64,000 nt of DNA from NCBI GenBank assembly GCA_039808765.1, contig JBDHTQ010000003.1, positions 186,001 to 250,000 of the forward strand, in the 5' to 3' direction. The translations under genes and the position numbers were made by a program. This stretch comes from JBDHTQ01 sp039808765. Lineage in GTDB: Bacteria; Pseudomonadota; Alphaproteobacteria; UBA2400. The notes under the pieces are model-generated. The model had not been told where the DNA came from. It was given only the letters and a program-made list of their open reading frames with translations, and ran no database searches. Shown piece by piece: positions 35,188 to 44,589 of this stretch. The stretch's first letter is position 1, and the number at the start of each line of letters is the position of its first letter.

Positions 35188-36297
35188 TCAGGCAACGCGG
35201 GCGAGGTCCCCCAATTTGCCGAGAAGATAGTCCAAATCCTCAATCGCCAAGTCTTCATATTGAGTCAAGATGCGTTCAATCATGCGACGGCGGTAACGTT
35301 CACGATCCCCTTCTTCCCCATCAAGACGATTTTCACGCGCCACTTCAATTGCGATTTTGAATGCTGACATCAATTGTCGCGGCATGCCTGATTTCTCATA
35401 CAATGACTTGAAGCCCAGCGGACCTGCATCATGCAAAAGCATGCGTGCATTCGTGATTGTAACGCCGGCCAACGTTGCCATAGACCACTCGTAAAAGGCG
35501 ATGTCGCCCATGCATGCGGCACGCAAAATAATCGACGGGGTGAGACGGCTGTTCTTGAACAATTGTTCCACCAACTTGTGCACATCATTATCGGTTGCAT
35601 CACCAAAAAGATTCACTGTTGCGCGCTCGCGGCTTTGCAAAATAAGATCCGCGGCAATGGTGGGGGGAAGTTCATGCTTCTGGACAAGCATATCTTTGAG
35701 TTTATCCGACACCAAGGTTACCAAGCGCTCAGCAATGGTGACAGGCAATTTGCTTCGCCCGACCATGGGTGTTTTGACAAGATCGCTCTCTTTAAAGCGG
35801 TCAATCGCGTGACTCATTGATTCTTCTGTGACATTCGCGCCCTCGTTCGACATAAGGGCTGCAACTACTTTTTCACCTGCGGTCGAAATGATCACATCAG
35901 AAACGGTGGTTGAGACTTCCGGTCGTTGGGCGATCGTTGTTTGTTTTTGCTCTGAGCCGCTTTTTAGAATCTCAATCAGATCCTGATCACTAAAAACCGA
36001 AGATGATTCAAGCAAAGGAATCGCTACTGATTCAACATCTTTTGCCAAGCGCATCGCAACATCATGGGGAACATCCTGCACATGACGCAGATTTTCGGCC
36101 AAGGCGTGACGCACCATGACAACGGCGTCACGCGCCATCAGCCCGATAATATCTTCCGCGATTTTGCGTTCTGCTGGCGTAAGTTCTAAATCCAGTTGAA
36201 GTGCAATCTTTCCCGCCATCGTTGCTCTGTTTTCAGAGGAGGGGTCCTGCAGCAGGCGATTGACGTCTTTCTGGGTGAGAGGTTGTCGCTGTTCCAA
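35188..36297 (-). CDS. DUF2336 domain protein (second copy)
   Basis: A 369-residue helical protein parallel to the one at 11283: LTQKDVNRLLQDPSSENRATMAGK, ERKIAEDIIGLMARDAVVMVRHA, LAKDVESVAIPLLESS, then a divergent C-terminal half ending in RRRMIERILTQYEDL. Function unknown. The best start is TTG 36297, with GGCGGA 7 nt upstream; no ATG exists nearby in frame. A clear terminator follows before eno. Confidence 0.82.
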   Translation of the reverse strand: MEQRQPLTQKDVNRLLQDPSSENRATMAGKIALQLDLELTPAERKIAEDIIGLMARDAVVMVRHALAENLRHVQDVPHDVAMRLAKDVESVAIPLLESSSVFSDQDLIEILKSGSEQKQTTIAQRPEVSTTVSDVIISTAGEKVVAALMSNEGANVTEESMSHAIDRFKESDLVKTPMVGRSKLPVTIAERLVTLVSDKLKDMLVQKHELPPTIAADLILQSRERATVNLFGDATDNDVHKLVEQLFKNSRLTPSIILRAACMGDIAFYEWSMATLAGVTITNARMLLHDAGPLGFKSLYEKSGMPRQLMSAFKIAIEVARENRLDGEEGDRERYRRRMIERILTQYEDLAIEDLDYLLGKLGDLARVA

Positions 36298-36424
36298 AAT
36301 AATTCCGCCTTTAAACGTGTTAGCATTTCAAGGATAATGAAGCGCCCTTTATGAAATGTTAACAAGACTCCTGATTTTTCGCCAGTGTTTGGCTGTTATA
36401 CTTATATATTTTGATTATTTCTTG

Positions 36425-37111
36425 CTAGGGTTGTTGCTTTTTGGTTGCGCCTTTGCTGAGGACCGAAGCAATCCAGTTTGTTGTTTGTGTCAAAACACTC
36501 TGTGACGCGTGGTCGAGGGCTTGATAGATTGCGGGCATGCTGCCATCACGTGCGGGTGCTGTTGCGCTAAACGTTGCACTTTCAACGATTACACGCCGAG
36601 GCATTGTAACAAGATTAACAGTTAGGCTTGCTTTTGCCGTTATTTGCGCGCCATCACGATAATCAGCTTGCAGGGCATTTAGGTTGATTTTTAAGAGATA
36701 ATCACCGCGTAGGCCCATATTTTCGCGGCCAATCGCCAAAAATCGCCCTGAATTTTGCAAGGAGTTGACCAATAACGTTTGAAACATCACAGGTGCACGG
36801 TCGGTCCAGCTTACATCACTGTAGTAAGCCAATGTGTTGTCAGCACGCATAAAAGCGATGCGGGGCGTATCTATTCCAGCGGATGACTGCGGAATATCAA
36901 TAAGAATTTGGCTGGTAATCGTTTGAGCGGTTGGGTTAGGTAAAAAATCAGAGGACTGTGGCGGATTAAGCTCATAAAGAGCTGGCGGCTCTCCTGCAAG
37001 ATTGGGAAGAAGATTTGAGCATCCACTTAAAAACAGCATACCCAGTATGAAAGATAATTTTGCGATGCATTTAGCCCCCATCAGGGCAGGAAAAAATTGT
37101 TTCAAGGTCAT
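36425..37111 (-). CDS. ABC-type transport auxiliary lipoprotein (PqiC/DUF330-like)
   Basis: A 228-residue lipoprotein: signal peptide with lipobox LSGC (GMLFLSGCSNLLP), then YELNPPQSSD, RIAFMRADNTLAYYSDVSWTDRAPVMFQTLLVNSL and a C-terminal helical stretch, typical of ABC_trans_aux proteins that pair with MCE proteins to hand lipids across the periplasm. I start at ATG 37111, one base after the MCE gene stop, with AGGA upstream, because that puts the signal peptide at the N-terminus; a longer frame reads 35 extra Lys/Pro-rich residues. Last gene of the four-gene operon starting with the permease at 40032. Confidence 0.87.
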   Translation of the reverse strand: MTLKQFFPALMGAKCIAKLSFILGMLFLSGCSNLLPNLAGEPPALYELNPPQSSDFLPNPTAQTITSQILIDIPQSSAGIDTPRIAFMRADNTLAYYSDVSWTDRAPVMFQTLLVNSLQNSGRFLAIGRENMGLRGDYLLKINLNALQADYRDGAQITAKASLTVNLVTMPRRVIVESATFSATAPARDGSMPAIYQALDHASQSVLTQTTNWIASVLSKGATKKQQP

Positions 37112-37112
37112 G

Positions 37113-37988
37113 CTATTTTCCTTTGCTCTGGTTTTCTTTGCTTTGGGCAGCTGCTTGCGCGGGCGTTTCGCCGGAGCGGGGGCCGGCGAGGATAAATCCA
37201 CCGGGATCACGCTCAATTTGTCCGGAAATGCGCGATAAATGGCCGACCAGTTCGCGCATTTCAGCCATCAAAAGCGCCATATCGTATAAACCGGTGGTTG
37301 TAAAGTCGTTGAGGGGTTGACGGTTTTCTTCGATCATTTTCTTGGCATCATCAACGGTTGCTGTGAATGATGTCATGGCGTTGCGCGCCTTTGGCGTGAT
37401 TTGCGCAAGGTCTGCAAACACCTGCTGAGCGGTTGCTGTTGCTTTGGCGGTGTTGGCAAGAATTTGATTAAAGCTTGCGGCATTTTCCGGCGTAATAAAA
37501 TATGAGAACTGATTCGTGAGATCGACCAGATTTTTCAGCAAACGTGGAGCTGCATCAACAAGCTCTTCAATTTGTGAAGGTTTGGAAGGAATAACCGGAA
37601 TCTGTCCGAATGAGCGGGCAATAGGGGGACTGTTTTTGCTGCCGCCAGTGATTTGGATATAGGCTAACCCTGTGATTCCTTGCATTTCGATCGTTGCGAC
37701 ACAATCTGTGGTGATTGGGGTTGCTGAATCGATATCCATCGTCACCCGTACTTTGGTTGTGTCGTCACTGGCAATACGTACGTCACTTACAACACCGACA
37801 CTGACCCCGCGATAGCGTACCGCGCTGCCGTTTTGCAATCCCGTTACTGAACCGTCAAAATAGGCATGATACGCTGTTGTCGTGGTATCAAACTGAACTT
37901 TTGCGACAAAAAGGATGAAGGTAAAAAAGAGGGCTACCATCAATAAGACGAAAGCGCCGACGAGGGCATAACTGGCTCGTGTTTCCAT
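37113..37988 (-). CDS. MCE domain lipid-binding protein (MlaD-like)
   Basis: A 291-residue single-pass inner-membrane protein: N-terminal membrane helix (YALVGAFVLLMVALFFTFILF), one MCE domain (about 40-115: AYFDGSVTGLQNGSAVRYRGVSVGVVSDV, with GITGLAYIQITGG), then a long helical region (about 140-270) with a Pro/Gly tail (ERDPGGFILAG). Hexameric MCE rings carry phospholipids between membranes. GAGGAGAAATAAGA precedes the ATG, two bases after the ATPase gene stop. Confidence 0.92.
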   Translation of the reverse strand: METRASYALVGAFVLLMVALFFTFILFVAKVQFDTTTTAYHAYFDGSVTGLQNGSAVRYRGVSVGVVSDVRIASDDTTKVRVTMDIDSATPITTDCVATIEMQGITGLAYIQITGGSKNSPPIARSFGQIPVIPSKPSQIEELVDAAPRLLKNLVDLTNQFSYFITPENAASFNQILANTAKATATAQQVFADLAQITPKARNAMTSFTATVDDAKKMIEENRQPLNDFTTTGLYDMALLMAEMRELVGHLSRISGQIERDPGGFILAGPRSGETPAQAAAQSKENQSKGK

Positions 37989-37990
37989 TC

Positions 37991-38875
37991 TTATTTCTCC
38001 TCGATCATTGTCGTCTGCGGAGAGGCAAAGCGTGCCCCTTTGGTTCGCTGTTCGTGAGCAAGATCACTTGTAAATGCAAGACGACCACGCGGTCCGGCAA
38101 AATATTCATGCACCCAGGGGTGACCGCTTTTGAGTAGCTCGTCAATTGTGCCGGTTAGGATCTTTTTGTCCACCAAAACCGCCACGCGGTCACAAATGCG
38201 GACTAATGAGTCCAAATCATGGGTGATCATTACAACGGTAAGCCCTAAACTGCGTTGGAGTGACAGAATGAGTTCGTCAAAATCATTCGCGGCAATCGGA
38301 TCAAGGCCCGCAGTTGGCTCGTCCAGAAAAAGTATCTCTGGATCAAGTGCCAATGCACGTGCAAGACCGACCCTTTTTTTCATGCCACCCGAAAGCTCGG
38401 ATGGTTTTTTATCGGCCGTTTCAGGTGCTAAGCCGACTAAAGCAATTTTTAGGGCTGCTAAATCACGGCGTAGGGGAATAGATAAATTGGTAAATTCGCG
38501 TAGCGGTAACAAAATGTTTTGCGCCACACTCAGTCCGGAGAACAAGGCGCCCTCTTGAAATAATACGCCCCAGCGCTGACGTAATGCTTCGGCTTCGTGT
38601 GGGTCGGCGTTATGCGGGTCGTGGCCAAGCACCCTAATCGTACCCGTAGCAGGCATCATCAGGCCGATCATCTCACGCATTAAAACCGATTTTCCAGTGC
38701 CTGAGCCACCAACGATGCCGATAATTTCACCACGTCTGATGTCAAGATTGAGATTTTGGTGGATGATTGTTTCACCGAAGCACGTCATCAACCCGCTTAC
38801 CTGAATGACGACCTCACCGCTTGATGGGGAAGGCGGGTGTACGGGGTTGCTTTGAGCGATATGAAGCTGGGTCAT
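37991..38875 (-). CDS. ABC transporter ATPase of the Mla-type lipid system (MlaF-like)
   Basis: A 294-residue cytoplasmic ATPase. Walker A GGSGTGKSVLM, Q-loop WGVLFQEGALF, signature LSGGMKKRVGLARAL, Walker B ILFLDEPTAGLDP, H-loop MITHDLDS. ATG 38875 overlaps the permease stop (ATGA) and is preferred to an in-frame ATG 12 nt earlier. A C-terminal extension of about 25 residues is seen. Together with the permease and the MCE protein it forms one operon. A second, similar ATPase gene lies at 54981. Confidence 0.94.
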   Translation of the reverse strand: MTQLHIAQSNPVHPPSPSSGEVVIQVSGLMTCFGETIIHQNLNLDIRRGEIIGIVGGSGTGKSVLMREMIGLMMPATGTIRVLGHDPHNADPHEAEALRQRWGVLFQEGALFSGLSVAQNILLPLREFTNLSIPLRRDLAALKIALVGLAPETADKKPSELSGGMKKRVGLARALALDPEILFLDEPTAGLDPIAANDFDELILSLQRSLGLTVVMITHDLDSLVRICDRVAVLVDKKILTGTIDELLKSGHPWVHEYFAGPRGRLAFTSDLAHEQRTKGARFASPQTTMIEEK

Positions 38876-40032
38876 ACTTTCAACCACGCAAAAAGGATCG
38901 AGAAAAACGCATCCAGAAGAATAACAAGAAAAATGGCATGCACAACCGAGCGCGTGGTCAATTTTCCTACACTTTCAGCGCTGCCGCTGACTCTAAAACC
39001 TTGATAACATCCCACGACCCCGATTACAAAAGCAAAGACGGGAGCTTTAATTAATCCAACCCCTAATGTCCACATATCAATGGCAGTTTGAAGTTGATGT
39101 AAAAAAGTGCCAAAACCAATGTCTAATTGCGCCCAACACATGATCGCTCCGCCAAGCAATGCCATAAAGTTACTGAATAAAACCAAGAACGGAAGCGTTA
39201 TCGTTAAGGCAATGACGCGCGGGATGACCAGAACCTCAATCGGTTGCAGTCCTAACGTGCGCATTGCGTCGGTTTCCTGATTAACCTGCATGGTTCCGAT
39301 TTGTGCGGTGAAGGCCGAACCAGAGCGCCCCGCAATAATAATAGCGGTCATTAATACGCCAATTTCTCTCAAAATAGAAACACCCAGCAAATTGATAACA
39401 TACAAATCGGCACCAAATTGCTGAAGCTGTTGTGCCCCCTGATATGAAATAACAATCCCGATCAAAAAAGCGAGCAGCGTGAGCAGCGGCAGTGCCTTTA
39501 TCCCCACCTCTTCCATATGATAGAGGATTGCGTTGTATCGTAACCGCCATGGTTGAAACGTGCTGCGCCACAAGGTGAGCGTAATCTGGCCTAAAAAAGA
39601 GAGAAACGTATAGGCTTCCCCAATGACAGAAAAGGTTGCACGACCGAGCAGATCAAGTCGCTCAATCAATGCGTTCTTTTTTGTGTTCGGGGGCATATGC
39701 TTGCGACGCACCGCACCAACAACAGACAAAAGGGCTTTAAATGGCGCAGGGACATCACCAAAATCCGCAGCATATCCATTTTCTTTTAAATGATCGTACA
39801 GAATCCACACAAGCAGGGCACCAGCCGTATCCATATTTTCCACATCACTCATATCAATTCTGAGCGTGGGCAAAGCCTGTGTTTGGCGCCGTAATTCTTG
39901 GTTAAGAAGATTGACTTTTTTGTTAATAATTGCCGCGTTGTGAAGGGTCCAATGACCATGGAGAGAAACATTCGTTTCATTCTGGGAGGTCGATACCGAG
40001 ATCCAGTGCGGCGGAGCTTTGTGAGTATTCAT
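38872..40032 (-). CDS. MlaE-type ABC permease with N-terminal STAS domain
   Basis: A 386-residue inner-membrane protein. An N-terminal STAS-like domain (about 1-110: SLHGHWTLHNAAII, RIDMSDVENMDTAGALLVWILYDHL) precedes the MlaE/DUF140 permease with five to six membrane segments (ALPLLTLLAFLIGIVISYQG, VLMTAIIIAGRSGSAFTAQIG, the conserved MRTLGLQPIEVLVIPR). In E. coli the STAS protein MlaB is separate; here it is fused. It is the first gene of the operon permease-ATPase-MCE-lipoprotein. The upstream 153-bp spacer separates it from divergent apt. Confidence 0.93.
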   Translation of the reverse strand: MNTHKAPPHWISVSTSQNETNVSLHGHWTLHNAAIINKKVNLLNQELRRQTQALPTLRIDMSDVENMDTAGALLVWILYDHLKENGYAADFGDVPAPFKALLSVVGAVRRKHMPPNTKKNALIERLDLLGRATFSVIGEAYTFLSFLGQITLTLWRSTFQPWRLRYNAILYHMEEVGIKALPLLTLLAFLIGIVISYQGAQQLQQFGADLYVINLLGVSILREIGVLMTAIIIAGRSGSAFTAQIGTMQVNQETDAMRTLGLQPIEVLVIPRVIALTITLPFLVLFSNFMALLGGAIMCWAQLDIGFGTFLHQLQTAIDMWTLGVGLIKAPVFAFVIGVVGCYQGFRVSGSAESVGKLTTRSVVHAIFLVILLDAFFSILFAWLKV

Positions 40033-40185
40033 AATATGTTACCAGAAGTTATATTCTTTTTGCCCTTTGTAAAGGTTTGATCAACGAAATCTGGCGTAAA
40101 CTTCGCTGTAGACGTTTGTGCGCCAAGCGATAAACTTGCTATCGTGCGGTTTTGCACAAAAAAATGAGAAAAGGGATGGCATCGA

Positions 40186-40704
40186 ATGGACTATAAAAAA
40201 TTTATCAAAGCCTACCCTGACTTTCCTAAACAGGGAAAGACTTTCTACGATGTTTCACCATTATTGGCTGATGGCCATGCTTGGCATGATGCAATCGATA
40301 CACTAAGTCACAAAATTTTGGCATTTAACCCGGATATTCTTGTGGGGATTGAATCCCGTGGTTTTTTGATGGCTGCCCCCATCGCTCACCGTTTGGCGTG
40401 TGGATTTATTATGGTTGGACGCAACGATGTATTGCCGGGTGAATCGTTTTATAAGGAATTTGTCGGTGCTGATGGCCAGCCAGCGCGCATTCAGATCCAG
40501 AGCGATAAGCCCTTAAAAGGTTGTCGCGCAGTGGTTTTAGATGATGTGTTGTCAAGTGGCAAGACAACCACCGCCACGATAGAGCTGTTGCAGGAGATGG
40601 GCGCGACCGTCGTGGGTGCAGCTTTCTTACTTGAACTTAGCGCGGACGAACGTCAGTGCGATCTCAATATTCCATATTGTACGCTGGCAAGCTATTCGCT
40701 TTAA
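40186..40704 (+). CDS. apt: Adenine phosphoribosyltransferase
   Basis: A 172-residue cytoplasmic purine-salvage enzyme making AMP from adenine and PRPP. Motifs: FPKQGKTFYDVSPLL at the N-terminus, GIESRGFLMAAPIA, and the PRPP loop VVLDDVLSSGKTTTATIELL. Length is standard. AAGGGATGGCATCGA before the ATG carries a fair ribosome site. Single gene, divergent from the Mla-type operon and convergent with the DUF3108 gene. Confidence 0.95.
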   Translation: MDYKKFIKAYPDFPKQGKTFYDVSPLLADGHAWHDAIDTLSHKILAFNPDILVGIESRGFLMAAPIAHRLACGFIMVGRNDVLPGESFYKEFVGADGQPARIQIQSDKPLKGCRAVVLDDVLSSGKTTTATIELLQEMGATVVGAAFLLELSADERQCDLNIPYCTLASYSL

Positions 40705-40736
40705 GATATATTGCGCAAACATCGTTGGGTTTGCAC

Positions 40737-41651
40737 TTACTCGCGTTGTGGGAGCGGTAGTGTTTTTATCTCAGATAAATGAGCCACAATCGTACCGAGC
40801 TGCACATCACTCTGCACCCGTACCGGAATGCTTTTATCAAGCCCTTGGGGCTTTGCAAACCAGATAATTAAAGGATTGCGTTGATCTGCGTTGTCTTTGG
40901 CATTCCAAAAACCGCGCGCTTTTTCTTTTTTAGGGAAGCCAGCAACAGGCTCAAACGTGACCTCGCATCGGGTTGCGGGGCCAGAAAAGAGATTATAGGT
41001 TGTTTGCGGCAGGTTTTCTATTCCCTTGTTGTTTAAAATCAAATTGTAAACACGGCGACCGTCAAACGACTTGATTTTTCCCTGACAACTTTGTGTTTTC
41101 TGTGTTTCTCGTAAAATTACCTCAACGAGAGCGCTTACCGGGTCAATTGCGCCTTTAATCTGCTCTGTTGTCGCTTCGTTGCGGGTGCTCTTCTTTCGTT
41201 CGGGTTGGGTTTTTGTTTCGATTGAACCATCGTGCGCAAACATCATCGACACAGATTGCGGGCTATCGCGCCAGACCGTATCATACCGCGCTGTCTGCGG
41301 GTAAACATCGGATTGTTCAACGTGACCATGTGCGGTGATCATGTTGCTCCAAGGCACAAGCGTTTTCCACAGGCCGCGTGTTTGTGCAACCGCTGTGATG
41401 CCATACGTTGTGGATTGGGTATCCAGAGTTACATTAATTTGCACAACGTCAAATCCGCTCGCATAGAGTTGATATCCAAGCGAATAGCTGGCAAAGGGTG
41501 GGGAAGTTTTTTTAGGCTCAGGAGATGCCGTTGTCGTTTCAGTTTTCGCGACCCCATTGTTGCCTGCCTGTGCTGGACCGGACATCAAAAACGGGTCACA
41601 TCCGATGAGCAAAAGGGCAAAAATGTATGCAATGTTTTTAGCTTTTGTCAT
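40737..41651 (-). CDS. DUF3108 envelope protein
   Basis: A 304-residue exported protein. ATG 41651 (AGGAAAAAG just before it) gives an N-terminal signal peptide (AYIFALLLIGCDPFLMSGPAQA), while the frame continues 31 codons upstream without one. The Cys in LLIGC could alternatively be a lipobox. The body (FASYSLGYQLYASGFDVVQI, DPVSALVEVIL, FDGRRVYNLIL, DVQLGTIVAHLSEI) is the DUF3108 pattern of periplasmic beta-rich proteins. Function unknown. Convergent with apt, with 32 bp between stops. Confidence 0.8.
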   Translation of the reverse strand: MTKAKNIAYIFALLLIGCDPFLMSGPAQAGNNGVAKTETTTASPEPKKTSPPFASYSLGYQLYASGFDVVQINVTLDTQSTTYGITAVAQTRGLWKTLVPWSNMITAHGHVEQSDVYPQTARYDTVWRDSPQSVSMMFAHDGSIETKTQPERKKSTRNEATTEQIKGAIDPVSALVEVILRETQKTQSCQGKIKSFDGRRVYNLILNNKGIENLPQTTYNLFSGPATRCEVTFEPVAGFPKKEKARGFWNAKDNADQRNPLIIWFAKPQGLDKSIPVRVQSDVQLGTIVAHLSEIKTLPLPQRE

Positions 41652-41808
41652 CTTTTTCCTAGCTTTCTTATTTGCTCCGCACGAATCTTGCGTTTGCCCT
41701 GACATTTTTATGCTGTCATGGACTACATTTAACCATCTGTACATCTTTTTTCAACGGATGGGCGAAATGCCGCGTATGATGAATGCTGAAAATTAGATTT
41801 TTCGTTAT

Positions 41809-42225
41809 TTAACGAGACCTTTTTGGGGGAGAAATGCGTTCTGAGGGAAGACGTTTCAGTGAAGATTTGCCGGATGTGTTGGCGAGTGCATCTCGCCAGG
41901 CAGCCTCGGCCCACTGAAGAAGTGTGTCAGAATCCTCTAACACTTCCTCACGTACACGGGCGTAACTCAGTTTAATTAGTTTTGATTTCTCGTCTTTTGT
42001 TTTTTTCTCGTAACTCAAATTTTCCCATTCTTCATGCAGGCTGCAGTCTTTTAAATTTATGCCAAGCTTAAAATAAAGTTGATCATCAGCAATAATGCCA
42101 AACATTAAAGCCCCGCGATAGAGGCCCCACCCCCCAAACATTTTACGTGCATTAACAGGTGTCCAAGGTGCAAGCATATCTTGCACATGGAGCAAAAAAG
42201 CATCGTCGGATGAAGTGCGCGTCAT
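41809..42225 (-). CDS. TfoX N-terminal domain protein
   Basis: A 138-residue cytoplasmic protein. DAFLLHVQDMLAPWTPVNARKMFGGWGLYRGALMFGIIADDQLYFKL is, in consecutive parts, the TfoX_N pattern (the MFGG..Y segment and the later FKL are the key positions). The competence-linked TfoX C-terminal domain is absent; standalone TfoX_N proteins are widespread and of unknown function. The last ~30 residues are Ser/Arg/Pro-rich. It follows the hybrid kinase on the same strand with a 10-bp gap. Confidence 0.8.
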   Translation of the reverse strand: MTRTSSDDAFLLHVQDMLAPWTPVNARKMFGGWGLYRGALMFGIIADDQLYFKLGINLKDCSLHEEWENLSYEKKTKDEKSKLIKLSYARVREEVLEDSDTLLQWAEAAWRDALANTSGKSSLKRLPSERISPPKRSR

Positions 42226-42235
42226 GTGCTTGATA

Positions 42236-44320
42236 CTAACTTGCCTGCGAATAAAGTTCCTGTTGGAGAAAAATATCTACTTTTTTTAACTCGTTCGCAA
42301 TGCTTTTTAGCAAAATTGCTTTTTCATCTTGAGGTAAGTCTTTGCCTTGTTCTGCACTTTTGCAAAGATGGCTAAGCTGTTGGGCTCCAAGATTACCTGA
42401 TGCGCCCTTCAAGCGGTGTGCTGCCCGACGCCAGTTCTCGGCATTTTCTGGAAGTTGAGAGTCTTTAAGAGTTTCGATGCTCTCTTGCGCTTGCTGCGAG
42501 AAAAGTTTAAACAATTCACGTTCTTCAATAAGGTCTCCGTCCGTGAATAAGCGCAATTGCGAGAGGTCGACGGGTGGTTTTCGTTCACAGCGTGAAGGTG
42601 TTTCGTCATCGCTGACAATCTGATTTTTATGAGGAAAAATAATCCAGCGTTCCATTGCAGAGAGCAAATGTTGCGGATGGAGTGGTTTGCTGACGTATTC
42701 ATCCATGCCCGATTTAAGACATTTTTCTCGATCGCCGATCATGGCATTAGCTGTCATGGCAATAATTGGCAGATGCTTGTTTGTTTTAGCCTCATGTTCG
42801 CGAATTTTTTCTGTGGCTTGGTAACCGTCAAGTTCGGGCATTTGGCAATCCATGAAAACAAGATCATAATCTTTTTTAATGATCTTCTCTATCGCCATAA
42901 ATCCATTGACAGCGAGATCAATCGATTCAAACCCAAACTTCTTTAAAAGCTTTTGTGCAAAAATCTGATTAATGGGTGTGTCTTCAACAATAAGAATTTT
43001 TGCATTGCAAACAGGAATGCGTTCACTACATAGAGGTCCACAAAGATTTTTTGTCGCTCGTGCGCGTTTTATGTCTTCTTCACCGGCGATGTCAAACGGG
43101 AGGGAAAACCAAAAAGTTGAGCCTTTTCCTTCAGCGCTTTCAACATCAATATTGCCTCCCATCATGCTGACCAACTGGCGGGTGATGGCAAGCCCCAAGC
43201 CCGTTCCACCATAGCGACGGGTAACGGACGTATCAGCTTGTGTGAACTTGTCAAAAATAGCTTTCAGTTTTTCTGTCGGGATGCCGATGCCGGTATCTTC
43301 TACACGAATATCAAGTCTGCATTGTTCATCACAACGGATACTTAGCCGTACGTACCCTTGTTCGGTAAACTTGACAGCATTCCCGATAAGATTGATCAAA
43401 ACTTGGCGGAGACGGGCTGAATCACCCCAGATAAATTCAGGTACATCCGGTTCAATATTTTTTAAAAGCTCAATATTTTTTCGCACAGCGAGCGGCTTAA
43501 GCAAATTGATTGTCTCATCAAAACTTTCATAAAGCGATAGGGGGGCGTGCTCTAGCGTAAGTGCTCCTGCTTCAATGCGGGAAAGATCAAGAATATCATT
43601 TAACAATGCACGTAAAGTTTCTGCAGAGCCATTGATAGCTGAGACAAAATCACGTTGTTCATCATTCAGGGGTGTGTCAGAGAGAAGATAGGCCATCCCG
43701 ATAACGCCATTCATTGGGGTGCGAATTTCATGACTCATGTTGGCAAGAAAATCACTTTTCGACTGATTGGCCTGCTCAGCGACTTTTAAGCTTTTGCTCA
43801 ACTCTTGCGTAATGATTTCGTTGCGCTCGTTTGCGCGCCGCAATTGATCTAAAAATTGACTGTGAATTTGTTCCGCCTTTTTGCGGAATGTAATATCTCT
43901 AATAACGCCGACAATATTTGCAATTTTCCCTTGATCATTCAGCACGGGTGTTAAGCTCACTTCAGCCCAATAAACATCCTTGTTTTTTTTGTAATGTACG
44001 ATTTCTCCATAAAACGATTGCCCATTACGTAAACAGTTGGCTTTTTGTTCTAAGACATTTTTATCTGTATCAGGGCCATGAAGAATTCGTGTTGTCTTTC
44101 CTTTTATTTCATCAACCGCATATCCTGTCAGTTGGCTAAAAGCTTTGTTGATCATTATGATTTTTGGATCACCGATATCTTCACCTGGTTCAAAAATGAT
44201 AATCGCATCCTGTGTGTTGGAGAACACCTCTTCAAGTAGACGTGCGCGATCACTTTCATTTTGCCAAAGAGTTTTAAGGCAGCTGAAAAATTTATAAACC
44301 AGAGGACATACTAAAGTCAT
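42236..44320 (-). CDS. Hybrid sensor histidine kinase (PAS-HisKA-HATPase-REC-HPt)
   Basis: A 694-residue phosphorelay kinase in one chain. Order: PAS about 30-150 (NTQDAIIIFEPGEDIGDPKI, GYAVDEIKGKTTRILHG, with a PAC end DITFRKKAEQ); coiled coil; HisKA with SHEIRTPMNG; HATPase_c with N-box LIGNAVKFTE, G1 DTGIGIP, G2 GGTGLGLAI; REC with LVFMDCQMPELDGY and lysine in VSKPLH; C-terminal HPt with AAHRLKGASGNLGA. No membrane segment, so it is a cytoplasmic kinase. ATG 44320 has GAGGTTAGC before it; an upstream in-frame ATG (44461) lies in a short-repeat tract with no ribosome site. Divergent from two response-regulator genes, the likely partners. Confidence 0.92.
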   Translation of the reverse strand: MTLVCPLVYKFFSCLKTLWQNESDRARLLEEVFSNTQDAIIIFEPGEDIGDPKIIMINKAFSQLTGYAVDEIKGKTTRILHGPDTDKNVLEQKANCLRNGQSFYGEIVHYKKNKDVYWAEVSLTPVLNDQGKIANIVGVIRDITFRKKAEQIHSQFLDQLRRANERNEIITQELSKSLKVAEQANQSKSDFLANMSHEIRTPMNGVIGMAYLLSDTPLNDEQRDFVSAINGSAETLRALLNDILDLSRIEAGALTLEHAPLSLYESFDETINLLKPLAVRKNIELLKNIEPDVPEFIWGDSARLRQVLINLIGNAVKFTEQGYVRLSIRCDEQCRLDIRVEDTGIGIPTEKLKAIFDKFTQADTSVTRRYGGTGLGLAITRQLVSMMGGNIDVESAEGKGSTFWFSLPFDIAGEEDIKRARATKNLCGPLCSERIPVCNAKILIVEDTPINQIFAQKLLKKFGFESIDLAVNGFMAIEKIIKKDYDLVFMDCQMPELDGYQATEKIREHEAKTNKHLPIIAMTANAMIGDREKCLKSGMDEYVSKPLHPQHLLSAMERWIIFPHKNQIVSDDETPSRCERKPPVDLSQLRLFTDGDLIEERELFKLFSQQAQESIETLKDSQLPENAENWRRAAHRLKGASGNLGAQQLSHLCKSAEQGKDLPQDEKAILLKSIANELKKVDIFLQQELYSQAS

Positions 44321-44436
44321 GCTAACCTCATTAACAAACGATATGCCTTGTTTGAGTCTTTCAGCATTTGTGCAATCTTTGTGCCTTTTAAAAAGATGAA
44401 GATTTGAGCCGTTTTTTTGCACTGCAAGCAAGAGCG

Positions 44437-44472
44437 ATGCATCTTGCATTGCATTTTGCATTGCATTTTGTC
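44437..44472. repeat. Short direct repeats (TTGCATTGCATT units)
   Basis: Two adjacent copies of TTGCATTGCATT-type units between the kinase start (44320, minus) and the response regulator (44590, plus). May be part of the divergent promoter region. Confidence 0.6.
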
Positions 44473-44589
44473 TTTTGTTTAATTTCTAGACGCTCAGTCT
44501 GGCCTAAAAAGGGATAAATTTTTTTGGCATGTTTATTGCCATTTACCTCCGTAGCTAAAATCAGATGAGTGATTGGAGGGCGCTGCACA

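Noticed and set aside
44437..44472. ATG 44461 as start of the hybrid kinase
   Set aside because: It lies in a TTGCATT repeat tract with no ribosome site; ATG 44320 has GAGGTTAGC and keeps all domains.
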